NCBI GenBank assembly: GCA_014905825.1
Contig: JACGCN010000022.1
Location: forward strand, 372,001-436,000
Direction: 5' to 3'
DNA length: 64,000 nucleotides
DNA from: Lyophyllum atratum
Taxonomy: Eukaryota; Basidiomycota; Agaricomycetes; Agaricales; Lyophyllaceae
How positions within the stretch are numbered: position 1 is the first letter of the stretch; each line of letters opens with the position of its first letter. Below, piece by piece: positions 1 through 11,763 of this stretch. The notes below the pieces were generated by a model. That model was not told the origin of the DNA. It was given only the letters and a program-made list of their open reading frames with translations, and ran no database searches. The translations under genes were made by a program, and so were the position numbers.

Positions 1-1858
1 CTCGCTGTCGACACCCGCCATAGCAGAAAAGATCAAAGGCTTTCCTGTGATGACTGGACCGTTCATCGACCTCATGCTGGGTGACTTCCGCGGGGGCGTG
101 GTGGGGGCATACGACATGCTCATACGCTGCTGTGGAGAGACGTGGGCTTGTGGAGGTGGTGAGACGGTGCGACGCTGATTGTTGGGTAACATATCCTGGG
201 ATTGCATGCCGTTATATGATTGTTGTAAAGCAGAAACGTCCAGCGCGCTGTGATTGACGCCCATCGTGTCCTCAGGGTGATGCGATCCGCGAGGGTCGTC
301 CCTGCTAGGCAGCGGCCGAGTAAAAGTTGTGCGCTGTTCTTCAGTGGCGGCCTAAAATAATAAAGATCAGAGCGACGTCATCGAGGCTGAGATGCTTACC
401 GATAATCGCGAAGGAGGGCTTGTTGATCGCTGTCTTCCAGGCTTCGCCTTTGACAATTTCCGGTTCGCTTTGGGAGAACTGGAGGGAGTCGGCGAAGGCG
501 CGGAATCAAAGCCCTGTTGACAGCGAAGGAACATCAGAGACGAACGAGCAAATGAAAGAGGCGAAATGACGACAAAGCATAAACATTACGTGCTTCAAGG
601 GCAGGCACAGCAGAATGTACCACGTTGAGAATATCCTTATCTCGCAAATGACGGCGTGATGAAGATTTTCGCGGACGCCAAGTGCTTGTGATGCGAACAC
701 CACCCAAGATTAAGATAGCCCGGGTCATAGACAATAGCACAAGACCAATGCATCGATAATTACCTCATTAGATGAGAAACCAGGGGCCATTGGGCCCTGG
801 CAACTGTTGGAACGTGGTTCATAAGACGATGGCGTAGTTCGTGATCCAAAAACATCAGCGGCTTGCCCCTCATACAACGTGTCGTCGGTCAAGAGCGTTG
901 TTCGGCTGGTGGACGCCCCTGCTCCCAAGCGCAAGACGCTTTCGTCTGCGAGAGAGCCTTGACGTGATAGCGAACGGCTCGACGGCTGAGAAGTCAAAGT
1001 TTGAGAGCGGAAGACGTGATCGGGCTCGCTGAATGTGGCCGTATGGCCGAACGACGAGGCGATAGGGGGTGTGGGTTTCTGTGCTCCGGAGGGGGGCTGA
1101 GGAAGGGGGTTGGAGCCTGCATATGCTGCCGGACGGGGAGTGGGGACAACGAGGACGGGAGGTGAAGCTAAGCCAAACGCGGTGTGGTTAGATCTTAAAG
1201 CTTCCTGGGCAGCTGCTTCATTTACTTTCCGGGGCACGGGTATTGGATTCGTTGATGGAGATTCTGCAGGTTGGGGTAACTCTTTATCGTCTCCAGCAAT
1301 TATACTCCAGAGGTGAGCGTATTCCCCTTGAATTGGAGATGGGTGTTCTGCAGAAAGTGGGCGCGTGTGACCAGCTGATGATGATGGTGAGGTGTTGGCG
1401 TTAGAAGGACTGGATTCAAACGAAGGGGGGAGGGGTTTGTCGAGCATGGGAACACGAGATACTGGTCGCGCACGAACCTGCGTGGGCGACTGTTGACGCG
1501 GTGCTGGTGGTCTATTTCCCTGTTCAGTCGGAATATCATGAGCCGTTCCCGCACCATATGACTGAACCCGCTGGGCTCTGGTTTCTGCATCACGTTGAGA
1601 CTGCACGGCAGCGTGCGCAACGGCCCTGCTTCCCCGACTCTCATTCTGGTTCTGAAGCGGCGCTGCCACCTCCCTCCGGGTGCTAGAGAGCAGCATTGGA
1701 GACGATACAAGTCGCGGTGCTTCCTGCGCTGACTTCGAAGTAGTTGCGAACCTGGCAAATAATGGTGTTGTTGTAGGCGGAGAAGGTAAGACTGATTGGG
1801 CTGAACTCGGTTTCGTTTGGGGATCCTGCTTGACCTTCTTCCGGAGAAAACCTGCCAT
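1..1858 (-). CDS. Ser/Pro-rich hypothetical protein, 3' part cut by window edge
   Basis: I do not recognise this protein. I read three exons on the minus strand: 1858-764, 513-400 and 351 to beyond base 1. The introns (763-514, 399-352) begin GTAATT and GTAAGC and end CAACAG and TTTTAG, and all exons join in phase 0. I prefer the Met at 1858 (MAGFLRKKVKQDP) over the in-frame Met ten codons earlier because the text after it is basic and then strongly Ser/Pro-rich, but the upstream Met is possible. The protein is low-complexity and probably disordered throughout (runs such as PTPSSSPKANRK and SPPPQAHVSPQQR), with no transmembrane segment or catalytic motif visible. Its C-terminus lies outside the window, so a folded domain there cannot be excluded. 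Confidence 0.6.
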
Positions 1859-2104
1859 ATTGCGCCAAGATACGAGCCAGTTGGCCAACCGTTGCTAGAA
1901 CTACCGGAAAGTTAGAGAAAGTCGTCGTGATGAAGCCGCAAGGCCGTTGAGAACATTAGTAGATTCATTATGTAATTCACTAGAATTTTATTGACAGCCG
2001 GCCCGGGCTCGATCAAGCTGCGATCAAGGGTCCAAGCCCATCCGCTCACAAGTCTTTGGAGCAGTCTGGGTAAAGCACTTTATCATTTGCATACGTACAA
2101 CATA

Positions 2105-2310
2105 CGATCCAGCAGCTAATCGAAAATGCCTCCATCACAAAAAGTGTGTCTTAGATCAATAGCGCTGGGGCAACTTGAACGATTGTACGGTGACATGCAT
2201 GAACTTACATTTCGGGATAGGATTGACCTCACTAGTGATAAATGCTTCGGCGGTGTTCAACTTGATAGCAGTGCGAGTTAAGCAGTTCAAGGGTATGATG
2301 CATATAGATA
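2105..2310 (-). pseudogene. Decayed extra copy of the 3' end of the adjacent SDR gene
   Basis: Just downstream of the SDR stop codon the minus strand repeats the end of that gene in degraded form. A stretch near 2244-2225 resembles the end of the SDR exon coding FITG followed by its splice donor. A stretch near 2130-2108 resembles the last exon (GGCAT...TTCGATTAG then GCTG). The sequence between differs and contains deletions, and the segment cannot be spliced into a full domain. It reads as the remnant of a tandem paralogue whose 5' part is gone. The comparison was made by eye. Confidence 0.5.
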
Positions 2311-2321
2311 GAATTCAGCAA

Positions 2322-3602
2322 CTAATCGAAGAATATGCCTCCGTTGCAAGAGATCTGTTGCAGATCACTATTATTGAAAAAACAGGAGGAAGACATAAAC
2401 TCACGCTTTGGCCTGTTCACGCAATAAAATTCAATCACAGGGTAAAAATCGGAGATAGGTCAGGCCTCACCAGTAATAAAACGGGATTCCTTTGACGCGA
2501 GGAATGAGACAAGGCCTGCAACGTCTGCGGTGTTTCCATTGAAACCAACAGGTGCTCTCTGACTGAGCTGCATAAAAAGGGCACATCTAGCGTCATATTC
2601 TACTTGCCAACATTCACTCACGAATTGAACGAAATCTCCTGATTTCCCCTGAGTCAGTGCTACGTTTTCATCGTCCAGCTGCTGAACTGAAAACGGCCAA
2701 ATCAGGGTTTCACTTCGAAGTCGGGATCAGAAGCTGCGACACACGAAGAGCTGTCTCTATCGGCCCAGGTGCATATGCGTTCACCGTTATTCCATGTGGA
2801 CCAAATTCAACCGCTTTTTTAATTCAGATTTTGCTAGATGGACGTTCACGCTTTCACTCACCTGCAGTCTGAGTCAGACCTCTGATTGCAAACTTAGTTC
2901 CACTGTAGGCCCCCATGTTCGCACTTCCTGTCAATATCTCAAACGAGGCTACCGACGACATTGAAGTCAAGAGACACACCTCTTTTGCCAGATACTGATG
3001 AAGCACCGATGATTCGCCCCCCACGTCCTTGAGCGATCATCTGAGCCCCGGCATATTTATAACATAGGAAGGTCCCTTTGGCATTCACCGCGAATAGTTT
3101 ATCCCAATCGTTCTCTGTGGCTATGAGACGCATCCCCTCATCGTCAAATCATAACAATCACATCCACACAACACTTACTGTCGAGAAGAGGTTTCAACAT
3201 CACAATACCCGCATTAGCGACCATCTATCCATCCAAGCATCACTTACAGTACTTTCGACTAGAATACATGGGAGGACTCACCACATCAAGGCTTCCATAC
3301 TCTTTCACGACATCCTCCACCATCGCCCTTACCTGTTCGTCAACTGACACATCCGCCACGTGAGCAGAGGTTTTACATCCTTTCAACTTCAGCTCATTCA
3401 CCACCTCCGCAAGGTTTTCCGCTGAGATGTCGTTCACAGCCACGTCGTGCCCGTCGTCCGCCAATCGCAGCGCAATCGCCCGCCCGATGCCTTGACCTGC
3501 AGACAAGTTTATATCAGTCCGCTGTGGCATATCTTTGGGACTTGCACATCTATGTCACAGCTTACCTGCTCCAGTTACTAAAGCTACTCCCTTCGGCGAC
3601 AT
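2322..3602 (-). CDS. Short-chain dehydrogenase/reductase, diacetyl/acetoin reductase-like
   Basis: A classical SDR of about 258 residues in nine short exons. It should be a soluble NAD(P)H-dependent reductase; the closest resemblance I recognise is to diacetyl reductase/acetoin dehydrogenase proteins, so the natural substrate is inferred only. The N-terminal exon reads MSPKGVALVTGAG and the next continues QGIGRAIALRLA, giving the TGxxxGIG cofactor motif. VANAG follows at the start of exon 3. The catalytic Ser lies in GASSVSG, and Tyr and Lys in YSGTK. HGITVNAYAPGPIET and a C-terminal FITGQSISCNGG are standard family landmarks. All introns I used are GT-AG and 40-100 bp. The start is the ATG directly before the Rossmann beta strand. 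A degraded copy of its 3' end lies immediately downstream. Confidence 0.88.
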
Positions 3603-4446
3603 CTGTGGGGTGTTGAGGGCAGGTGTACCTGCGATGGCGGTTATTTAAGGGGATACACACGGCTTCTCTCGGTTCTCATCTCCCAATAGAGCCAACTTCG
3701 ACAACGTGACGGGTTAATTGCAGAATAGTCAATAAGTCAAATCGTGCATGTGCGTGATATAGCACCCGTGTCGTGGAGTGCACCGGGAGAAATGAAGGCG
3801 TAGAAGGTGAGTATATTCCCCGGCGTAATTTCGCTCGACAAGATATGATCTCCAGAATACATCTCGAGCGCACAAAAGTATCCAGAGGCCGCTTCTGGTA
3901 GGGCGCGTAAAAGATAACGTTTGTCAACCCTTCCACTACATCGACATCTGGGAGCTATTGAGTGAGCGCACCACCGACTTTCGCAAATGATGAACTTACA
4001 ATTCATTGTTACTTTCGAGCCGTCCTATGAAATGATACCATCTGTCATAATGGCTGACTCTTGAGTAATTGAGGAGCAGTTGAGAATCGACGTACTAGAA
4101 TACCCTTGGCTTCTAGTAGGTTTTGAAGGGTGGGTCAAATGAGAACTTGAAGTCGTCCATTTGCAGGCAGCGAAGAAGTATTTTCAATGGTTTTATACTC
4201 TCAGGCGAGCTCCAGCATCGATGTAGTACGATGGTCTTGGATATCATATTATAGTGCAGGATATTGGCGCGACAGCCTTACATTGCGGACAAGTCGAGAA
4301 CAAAAAGTTACAAAGGCAAAAGCTCAAAGCAACCTCCGGCAACTTATGTGAAGTGTCACAGTCACATATGTGATCATCCGGTAACTCAACGGAACCATTG
4401 TCCCTCCCCTCATCCTCCACGCGCTCCCAATTCTCTTATACCTTTC
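3603..4446. other. Intergenic region between SDR and Bet1-like gene
   Basis: The 5' ends of two divergent genes face each other here, so the region should hold both promoters. Open frames on the minus strand around 3676-4006 have no recognisable domain or supporting splice sites, and I see no other feature. Confidence 0.5.
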
Positions 4447-4897
4447 ATGTCGACATCCAGAGCCCGTGTAGAAGACACCTACGAGTCACAAAATGACCAG
4501 AGGCTCGATGAACTTCACACAAAGATTCGGACGCTACGCGGAGTGAGTCGACAACGGCCACGCAATCCTCAAAACTGACCACGGAAATAACATCAGATTA
4601 CGACGGACATACATGAGGATGTCGAGCGTCAGAACCTGATGCTGGACGAAACAGTGAGCCATACCATCATGAATGCTCATGGGTTGTGCTTATGCCATGG
4701 CCCAGGGAGACCGCTTCGGTTCGTTCGGCACAGCCTTGACACAAACATCGGACCGCGCAGCAAGAGCTTTCGGCATCAAGGAAGGGGGACTGAAGAGCTT
4801 TCGTATCGCGATGCTCGTGGTTTTTCTGTTCCTCGCCTTCTGGATAATGTCGAAGCTGTATCATTGGTGGCACCTAGCTGGGACAGGAGCTGTTTGA
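4447..4897 (+). CDS. BET1: Bet1-like SNARE
   Basis: A 114-residue tail-anchored protein from three exons (4447-4542, 4597-4653, 4706-4897; 32, 19 and 63 codons, all phase 0). Bet1-type proteins are Qc-SNAREs acting in ER-to-Golgi vesicle fusion. The N-terminus is short and polar, then a heptad-patterned SNARE helix runs through RLDELHTKIRTLRG, ITTDIHEDVERQNLMLDET and RFGSFGTALTQTSDR. A C-terminal membrane anchor (IAMLVVFLFLAFWIMSKL) follows. Length and layout match the Bet1/Sft1 group; I cannot fully separate Bet1 from Sft1 by eye. The in-frame ATG further upstream (4264) would add a Pro-rich stretch unlike the family and is probably 5' UTR. Confidence 0.85.
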
Positions 4898-5329
4898 CGG
4901 GAAGATAGTTTCGTTGTTCGTATATATACCCAAGTGCGTTATCTCTTCTCAACCGCTTCTTGCTCAGCATAAGCTGAGACGCGAACAGGATTTAATTTGT
5001 ACCCATAATGTCTATCTTATCCATGTCCTTGTTGGGTTCCATGCCCACTACTTTCTTGTCAGAGTAACGAGTGTACCAAGCCGGGCAAACCCTCAGGTCA
5101 CGGTGTTTCTCTGATGCTTGCTCTCTGTAGTGATCAAGCTTACTTCGGAAGATTGAAGCATCGTATCCCCGAAATGACTTGATTGTCATTGGCAATCTGG
5201 CATTATGTGCGTGTAGCCCGTCACTGTTGTCGTCTTTATGAGTCCCTGATACTTAAGTTACCTACGATTCGTTGCCCATGATATATCTCCTTGCTACGAC
5301 GAGGGTATAGGGTAAAGAGATGTCAAGTA
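4898..5329. other. Intergenic region between convergent genes
   Basis: Lies between the 3' ends of the Bet1-like gene (+) and the first four-helix membrane protein gene (-). It should hold both 3' UTRs. A minus-strand frame at 5195-4992 has no recognised domain and I do not call it. Confidence 0.4.
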
Positions 5330-6167
5330 TCATACACTTGACTTCTCCACGTGCTCTACGCTGGCCTTCTCCTTCATCTCCTCCCGTGCAGGCGCGACCT
5401 CGGGTGCGGGCGTCAGCACATGGTATGATGCCTTGAACAACACGAATGCTGCGATGGCCGTGAAAAGTAGCGTAATCCAGGGGAATATGGCGACCCATCG
5501 CACTAGAGGACCTCATCAGCATTCGCGCACCTCAATTACCACGGGACGACCAAAGTGGATACGCACGGTACCCCAACGTTTTATACACGCTCGACGTTCC
5601 GCTCTGCTTCTCCACCGCGACGATGACAGAGTGCGGCAGTCCCACACCACCCACAAATGCATGGACAATCGCACTGCGCGTGTTGTAGATGAGCGTGAAG
5701 GGGACGGCACACGCGAACAGCCAGACGCAGCAGAAGGAGAGAGCATAAGCTTGGAGCTTCAGAGTGCGGTTGGTGAGCTTCGCTGTCCATGGAAGGAACA
5801 TTCCCGCTACGAAGTTGTACGTGAGGATGCCGATGAGCAGTGAGCCTGTCGTCAGCGCGATCCCGCTGTTCGTGGCATCTGAAGTGGGAGATCCAGCATC
5901 GTTCAGCTGTCAGAAGAGATGGTGGCATACCGGAGACATTGATGGTAACGACAGTCGGCGGGGGCACTTTAGCTATAAGAGCCCTTTGTGATCGGTTGGA
6001 CTCGATCAGGGCGTTCAGACCTGCGGAAACGCGGTGGTCGTCAGAGCGGCGATGGCGGTGGGGATGGATGGGTACTTGCCTGTGCCTGAAGATACTATCG
6101 CCCATGCCCAAGCCATCGAAAGAGCAGCGATGCGGGCAGTCTTCATAGGCGCAGCAGCGGATGGCAT
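5330..6167 (-). CDS. Four-helix membrane protein A (fungal, unknown function)
   Basis: Four exons on the minus strand give a membrane protein of roughly 230 residues. Four hydrophobic segments are visible: ARIAALSMAWAWAIVSS near the N-terminus, TTGSLLIGILTYNFVAG, LSFCCVWLFACAVPF and FPWITLLFTAIAAFVLF. A charged, Glu/Lys-rich tail follows. The first intron (6079-6021) starts with GC, not GT: exon end ...CAG, then GCAAGT. This is supported by the paralogue at 8307-9169, which splices at the same codon with a normal GT. The two proteins share PPPTVVTIN, the GLNALI block, TSSVYK and PWITLLFT. Overall layout is like small tetraspan (MARVEL-like) proteins but I cannot assign a family. No function can be given. 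Confidence 0.72.
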
Positions 6168-8306
6168 CGTGAAAGTCGAACACAGACTCTGTCAAACCCC
6201 CATGTCTGCTTTATAAACATCTCAACGCTTGCGCGTAGCTTGGCGTATGGGAAAGATCTCGATCTTAACGAGAAATAACGCGCTGTCGGGGGCTCGCGTG
6301 AACTTTTCTTGCTCTTCCAAGAGGTTTCTCCTAATTGGTCAATCTTGCAAGGGTGCTTGTGATTCTTTGCGTGCGTGTACCCCTGCAGTCCTTATGGCAG
6401 AAGGCGTCTGCGATGCAGGCATTGCTCGCGTGAAGGGACTTGAACGCAGCGCCGCATGCTCAGGCACCTTTTGACGTTTCTCGCCGGTCTAATTTTCGGA
6501 AGGTGTCCTGGCACGTCTGGCACGTCCCGGGGGAGGTTTAAGGGTCGTCCTTTCCGGGAATATGCGGGGAAAGTGATGAGATCGTGATCTGCCTGCTTCA
6601 CCGAGGATTGATTTGGACGGTTTTCCTTCTCCCACAAACGAAACCGACTTAGGGGCCTCTCATCCGCTGCATCAAGGGGAACAGAACACCTTTCGTTCAG
6701 GACGTTTACTCTTCAGAATGCAAAAGATCGACGTACTGTGGATTTTATGATCATCATCATCACCTCTCGATCAGATAATATAGGCTGAGATAAAAACTTC
6801 ACCTCCCCTCTCTAGGACGTTTTTGGACAGTCCAGCATAGTCCAACATCCAAATGTTCGTGCACGTCCCCAAACACCATTTATGCAAATTGATTGCGACT
6901 TACGATGCTGCCGCCCCCATTAGCATTGTACGTCTTTGGTCAGTTGATGTCTCATAGATATTGGACGATGCTTCCGGAAACTTACCACCCTTTGGAAGCG
7001 CATCGACTTACTCTGTATGATGGGCACTGTTTCTACCTCGGATGGTGGCGAGGGCGGTCCCATCTTGGATTCTTGCGAGCGCAGTGCAATCCTCAGCAAT
7101 AAATTCGCTGCACTAGCATAAATCCAAGACATGCACAGTTTCAGCCAGCTGGATTGCAATCAATCCTAATCCAACCGCAGGTTCTGCATCGTAATGGGTG
7201 ACCGGGTGAGTGTCTACGTAACCATTAGGATAGCTACTTTTCAACGGCATCGGAAACTCTCAAATAAGATTGTTCCTCTCCTCCTGGCTGGGACATGTGA
7301 GGTAGGGACCCGTATCCTTCATTGTAAAGATTCTTAACGGCCGTTGCAAGAGGTATTCTTCCCTGAAACTATCTGGTTACCTCTGAAGAAGTACTTAGAG
7401 CAGTCAAATATCGAAGATTAGTGGACGTCGAACCTTCGACCTCTCGGAGCCACTGGGAGGACCTGACCAGAATTGCCGCTTGCGATTACAATTACGCTAG
7501 GTTGTGGCTCGATGATGCTGGCTGACGTTCGAATCCTAATAAGGCCCCAGTCGCGAATGGTGATTTTAATGTTCAAAGTCTCGACAATCTGCTAGGCTAT
7601 GGTCTCTTCGGGTCCTCCTTCTTCCATCGGCCAACTCTATCAATGCCATTCCATTCCACAACTATCTCTGAGGTCTTTGGCCCGCTGAGAAGACCGCATC
7701 GCGGCTTCGGGCTCGAGGACGCCACTCTACGTGGAAAGGATCAATCAAGCCCTTGGCTTTCCGATTCGAGTTCGGCCCTGTCGAGATCGACATATGTCGT
7801 CCTCCATCTACTCTTTCGCACAGACTCCAGAGTGTGTTCCGAACGATCGAGGACTTGCCTTGAACTGACGGGATCGGTTCCGTCGTTTCATCCGATATCT
7901 CGTCGGAAGTCGCAATGCGCTCTTGTTCCTTTCCTAACTAGTAACTTAAAGTCTGTTGTCTGGTGCCATCTACTACCGCGTACCTGATATGCAGTGTCGG
8001 CGGCCGGATCTTTCGAATCCTTGACATACGAACATACGACGTCGATGTCTCCGACCATGTCATCCTCGTCATGTCATCCTCATCACCTGTAGCCACCTCA
8101 CCTCGATGACTTTACAAAACCTTCACGGGGCCCGGAATGTGCCATATCCAGTCATTATCTCATTACTTCATGTCAAGTGTGCATATAGACTAATAGACAA
8201 GACAGAACCCAAATACAAAATTACGAAGCTATCCGAGCTATGGGGAATCGATCCGGGAGTAAACCATTACAAGCGATGTCTGGGTATTGTGGCGCGCGTC
8301 GTCAGA
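6168..8306. other. Intergenic region between the two paralogous membrane protein genes
   Basis: About 2.1 kb with only short, overlapping open frames in all directions (for example near 6893 and 7643) and no domain, splice pattern or RNA gene I can support. The part next to 6167 should contain the promoter of membrane protein A. Confidence 0.5.
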
Positions 8307-9169
8307 TCAAGCGGCGGACTTGCTGGTTGCCGCGCCCTTCTCCCCTGTGTCGTCATCGGAGTGGGTGTCGCGCGCAGTGGTATGGCCTGGCGCAGCGTGA
8401 ACGCGTCGCGCGGGGGATCCAGCCATGAACAGCACGACGGCTGCGATGATAGTGAAAAGCAGTGTGATCCATGGGAGAATCGCCACCAATCTTACTGCGG
8501 CATCGTCAGCAATTCATTAGCTTACACATCTCAGGGACCACCGAACATATGGGGACGTACAGTATCCGATCTGTTTGTACACGCTGGTCGAACCCAGGGC
8601 CTGCTCAGCCTGCTTGATGATTTGTGGGGGAAGCTCGATGCTGCCGATTCTGGCGGAAACCTGGGCGCTTCGGTTGGCGAAAAAGTCGGTAAAGGGGACC
8701 AGGGTAGCGAAGAGCCAGACGGCGCAGAAGGCGAGGATGGCGGCTTGGACACGAAGCGAACGTGCCGCGAGCCCACGCGTGAAGACGGCTATGAGGATGA
8801 AGATCGAACACAGGACCGCGATGAGAGCCGCCACTACGGTTAAGATGACGCCGGACTTGAAGACGTCTTGAATGGAGCGATCAATGATGAACGTCATGAA
8901 TGAAGGTAATCATAATTTACCGTTGGTGTTGATTGTGACGACAGTCGGAGGGGGTACGCCCTTTCTCAGACGACTCTTCTCTTGGTTGGACTTGATTAGA
9001 GCATTGAGACCTGGCGATTCAACAAGTGAGCCCGTGTTCGTCGAGTAAAAATATTGCAGTGCGGCTCACCTACGCTCCCCGCGATAACACCCCATGCCCA
9101 CGCCATTGCCAAAGAACTGAGGACAGCTCCCCTCATTGGTACCACGGTAGAAGAATTCGCGGATTTCAT
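8307..9169 (-). CDS. Four-helix membrane protein B, paralogue of A
   Basis: Same exon layout as gene A on the same strand: start Met at 9169 (MKSANSSTVVPMRG), an exon ending at a Gly codon split by a GT intron, GLNALIKSN..., then VVAALIAVLCSIFILIAVF, an AILAFCAVWLFATLVPF helix, and the final PWITLLFTIIAAVVLF helix. A hydrophilic tail rich in Thr, Ser and Asp ends at 8307. All introns I used are GT-AG; the second ends at an AG about ten bases upstream of a competing AG, chosen because it keeps the Asp codon shared with gene A. Roughly 235 residues with four membrane segments. A and B look like an old local duplication with strong divergence in loops and tails. Function unknown. Confidence 0.72.
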
Positions 9170-10965
9170 GGCAGGGGTTGGTGTGTGAGCAAGAGCGAAG
9201 AGGCAATGGGCTCCAACTCCATTCCTGTTTAGAATTTATAGCTCGCTTAAGGTCATCCACCGGTCGTGTGACCCGATCGAGCCACCTTCCCCACGCGAGC
9301 GGATGACAAGCAAGCCGCGGAGCCAAAACGGCCCCAGAGTCAGATCCCGCCACCGATGCTGGCGGTCTTCAAGTACATCTATCTTGACCGAAGCGCTTGA
9401 TTTACATTCAAAAGAAAGATCCACGACAACATTGCGCAATTACGTTTCGGCAAACTCACCGCTCATCAAGACTAATGATCAACTCGAAGGGTGGTTGTCA
9501 TATTGGATGGCTTGACATCGACTTTTCATCAAAGGGTAGATATCCAAGACCAATTTTCATGCTGATCCGAGGCCTAATGGGTCATGTTGACCACATTCCA
9601 GTACTGCCCGCATCGTTCACAGAGGAGCGACACTTTTCTGGATATGCGATGGGTCAAGAGCTGAGCGGCAAGTTGAGATCCTGAGAAAGAAAGCCCGGCG
9701 GCTGAGGGAAGGTTGGCCGGCTAAGGAGTAACCTAGGTCTAAGCCCATGTCACTCGTCTACAACGGAACACGAAGTGGTCATCCTTGATTAGCCAAAATA
9801 TACAGTGAATGTAAGCATAAGTAACGAGTCCCAATCTCACAGAACGGGGTGCTAGTTGATGCTCTGTGCCTGAAGGGGCGGCTCCTTCAGCAGTTGTCCA
9901 TGGAAGATGGACGACGGTGGTCTGTGCCACGACTCTGCGGTCCGATATAACGGATTCATTTCCCCCACTGGCGGTGGTCGAGGCTGAACAGGCGGCCGAG
10001 GCGACGCCGGTGGCTGCCAACTACAATTCACGCCGTAGCCAAGTTCTAAGCACTCGTCAAGAAGCCAAAGCGAAAAGTGACGCACTTCAGTTCCGAGCTC
10101 CATTTGCAACTTCCACATTTCCACATCGTCTGTCCTGGCCTTCGCATATACATCGAAGGTAAGCAGAAGACAGCGACTTTTCGGACCTGCTTCATCCTAC
10201 TTAACGAGACTACCATTGCGCCAGCAGTTAGCGGCGCCATGCGGTCACTTCGCTTCAAATACATAGACGTACAGGAATCATGGCAGGAGGGACAAGGTTT
10301 TGGGTCCTGACCAGCGCTTTCAACTTCGAAAACTATCGAAACCCCGACTATGCGGCCGATTCGTGTCAGAGGAATGGTAACCTCACGAACGATGGCAGCG
10401 GCTCACTGAAAGCTTATTTTTCGAGGACTCCATCAGTAATTTGTCAGAACAAACGCCGCTAAAGGACGCACATGGATATTTCATTCCTGTAGAAAAAGAA
10501 TTCGCGCAGCGCGGTTGAAGAGAGGAACAGGGAACAGGGGGTGCGGAGGTTATGGTAGGCCCAAGGGTGTGGCGTCTAAATATGCAGCTTATTCATTCAA
10601 ACCATGGCCGTGCTTGACACTGTTACCCACACGCCGAACCATGATGGTTGCATAGATCAGGTTCTCGAACAAGCACACGACCAACTGATGCTGCGAATCC
10701 TGTGCGAAGCATGTCAGTGAAAAACTAAGAACAGGTATAGCCGCTCTGAAATAGATGACTGGTAAGGTATACATACCGGTAAAGAATCATTGTCACAAGC
10801 ATCGGATATGACGATTAGGTCCTACGAACGTGCAAGGCAGCCTAGAAATACGAAGTAGAAAGGAAAGACGAAACCCGCAACGATCTATTTCCTGCATTCT
10901 ATCGCGTTGTCAAATGACAAGCAAGAAAATAACAGGAAAGAGAGAGAAGGGATCCCCCGACGACG
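9170..10965. other. Intergenic region upstream of membrane protein B
   Basis: About 1.8 kb with overlapping short frames on both strands near 9850-10310 but no splice-supported gene. I see nothing else I can name. Confidence 0.4.
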
Positions 10966-11145
10966 CAAGCCAGTAGTGCAGCGGCAAGGTCATCGCGCCT
11001 CCGTGTTGCAAGCAGAGCACAGAGGACAAGGGCGGCAAAAATTAGATAACCAAGAATGGAGGCGGTGCCTCCATAATAGTGGTTAAACTATTAAGAACAG
11101 ATACTACACTTGATCTAAGCCAAAAGGCCAGAGTGGTAAGGATTC
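10966..11145 (-). ncRNA. U2 spliceosomal snRNA
   Basis: The minus strand carries the hallmark U2 5' region: CTGGCCTTTTGGCTTAG, followed by ATCAAGTGTAGTATCTG with the GTAGTA branch-point-binding sequence at about 11113-11102. After it come the stem IIa arms AATAGT/ACTATT, a perfect stem IIb (GGAGGC-ACC-GCCTCC) and an Sm-type site ATCTAATTTTTG. U2 pairs with the intron branch site in the spliceosome. A TATATAAGG box sits just upstream (about 11171-11163), fitting a Pol II snRNA promoter. The 5' end (about 11135-11145) and 3' end (about 10966) are approximate, since I placed them by family length and the 3' stem-loops are less clear. Confidence 0.92.
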
Positions 11146-11162
11146 ACAATGAGCGCCGCAGC

Positions 11163-11171
11163 CTTATATAC
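11163..11171 (-). promoter_or_regulatory. TATA box of the U2 snRNA gene
   Basis: TATATAAGG on the minus strand, about 20-30 bp upstream of the U2 5' end depending on where transcription starts. Inferred from position only. Confidence 0.55.
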
Positions 11172-11763
11172 CCCGCCGGAGTGCGCACGGACCACCTCGA
11201 CAGGATAAGATTACTAATTAGATCTCTGATCAAATGCATCCGCCGTCGGCCGACGCCAAGGACCAGAAAACTCTTGGTCGTTGCATCGTCCCCATGTTCC
11301 CGACAGGTCGCAGGATGTTATAGAATGATATCCACCTTCTTTTCAAATGCGCAACGTCAAGGTTCTAACGCTGGTTAGGCCTACAGAAAGCGCGTCCGCC
11401 AAGCTCGCGGAGCTGGGAGGCTTGGCTTGGAACAGCGGAACAGCCAAACTCCCAACCTCTAGCCAATACTTCAGTTTCCTCCTAAGTTTCATTATACCTT
11501 TGTACACGATTGTCGCAGTACATGTTCTGTGCTTCGGGACGCTTCTTCGTTCAGAGAGAAGGTTTGACGGGAACACGTATCAACAGGTGACCACACTGAA
11601 ACGACAAGCGGTTGTCAAAAATATTCTCAGCCTGGCTTGGCAAGAGTCGCTATGGCCAGAGGGACCCTTGCTTGCTGATCTCCTCTTTCTGCTGAGATTT
11701 GAGCTGGGCGAGCTCTATTCACACTCATTTACGAACCACCAACACTCGCTATTTATCACCAAC
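11172..11763. other. Intergenic region between U2 snRNA and the aspartic protease
   Basis: Divergent promoters are expected here. The plus-strand frame is open from 11347 into the protease start, but that upstream part lacks a signal peptide, so I treat it as 5' UTR. Confidence 0.4.

Noticed and set aside
2175..2495. Open plus-strand frame of 106 codons
   Set aside because: It lies opposite the last exons and introns of the SDR gene; no domain.
7400..7530. tRNA-like text on the minus strand (GGTTCGA near 7440)
   Set aside because: The GGTTCGA lies in a local palindrome and I could not form acceptor, D and anticodon stems.
11347..11763. Longer N-terminus for the aspartic protease
   Set aside because: The upstream extension has no signal peptide at its start and hides the real one; treated as 5' UTR.
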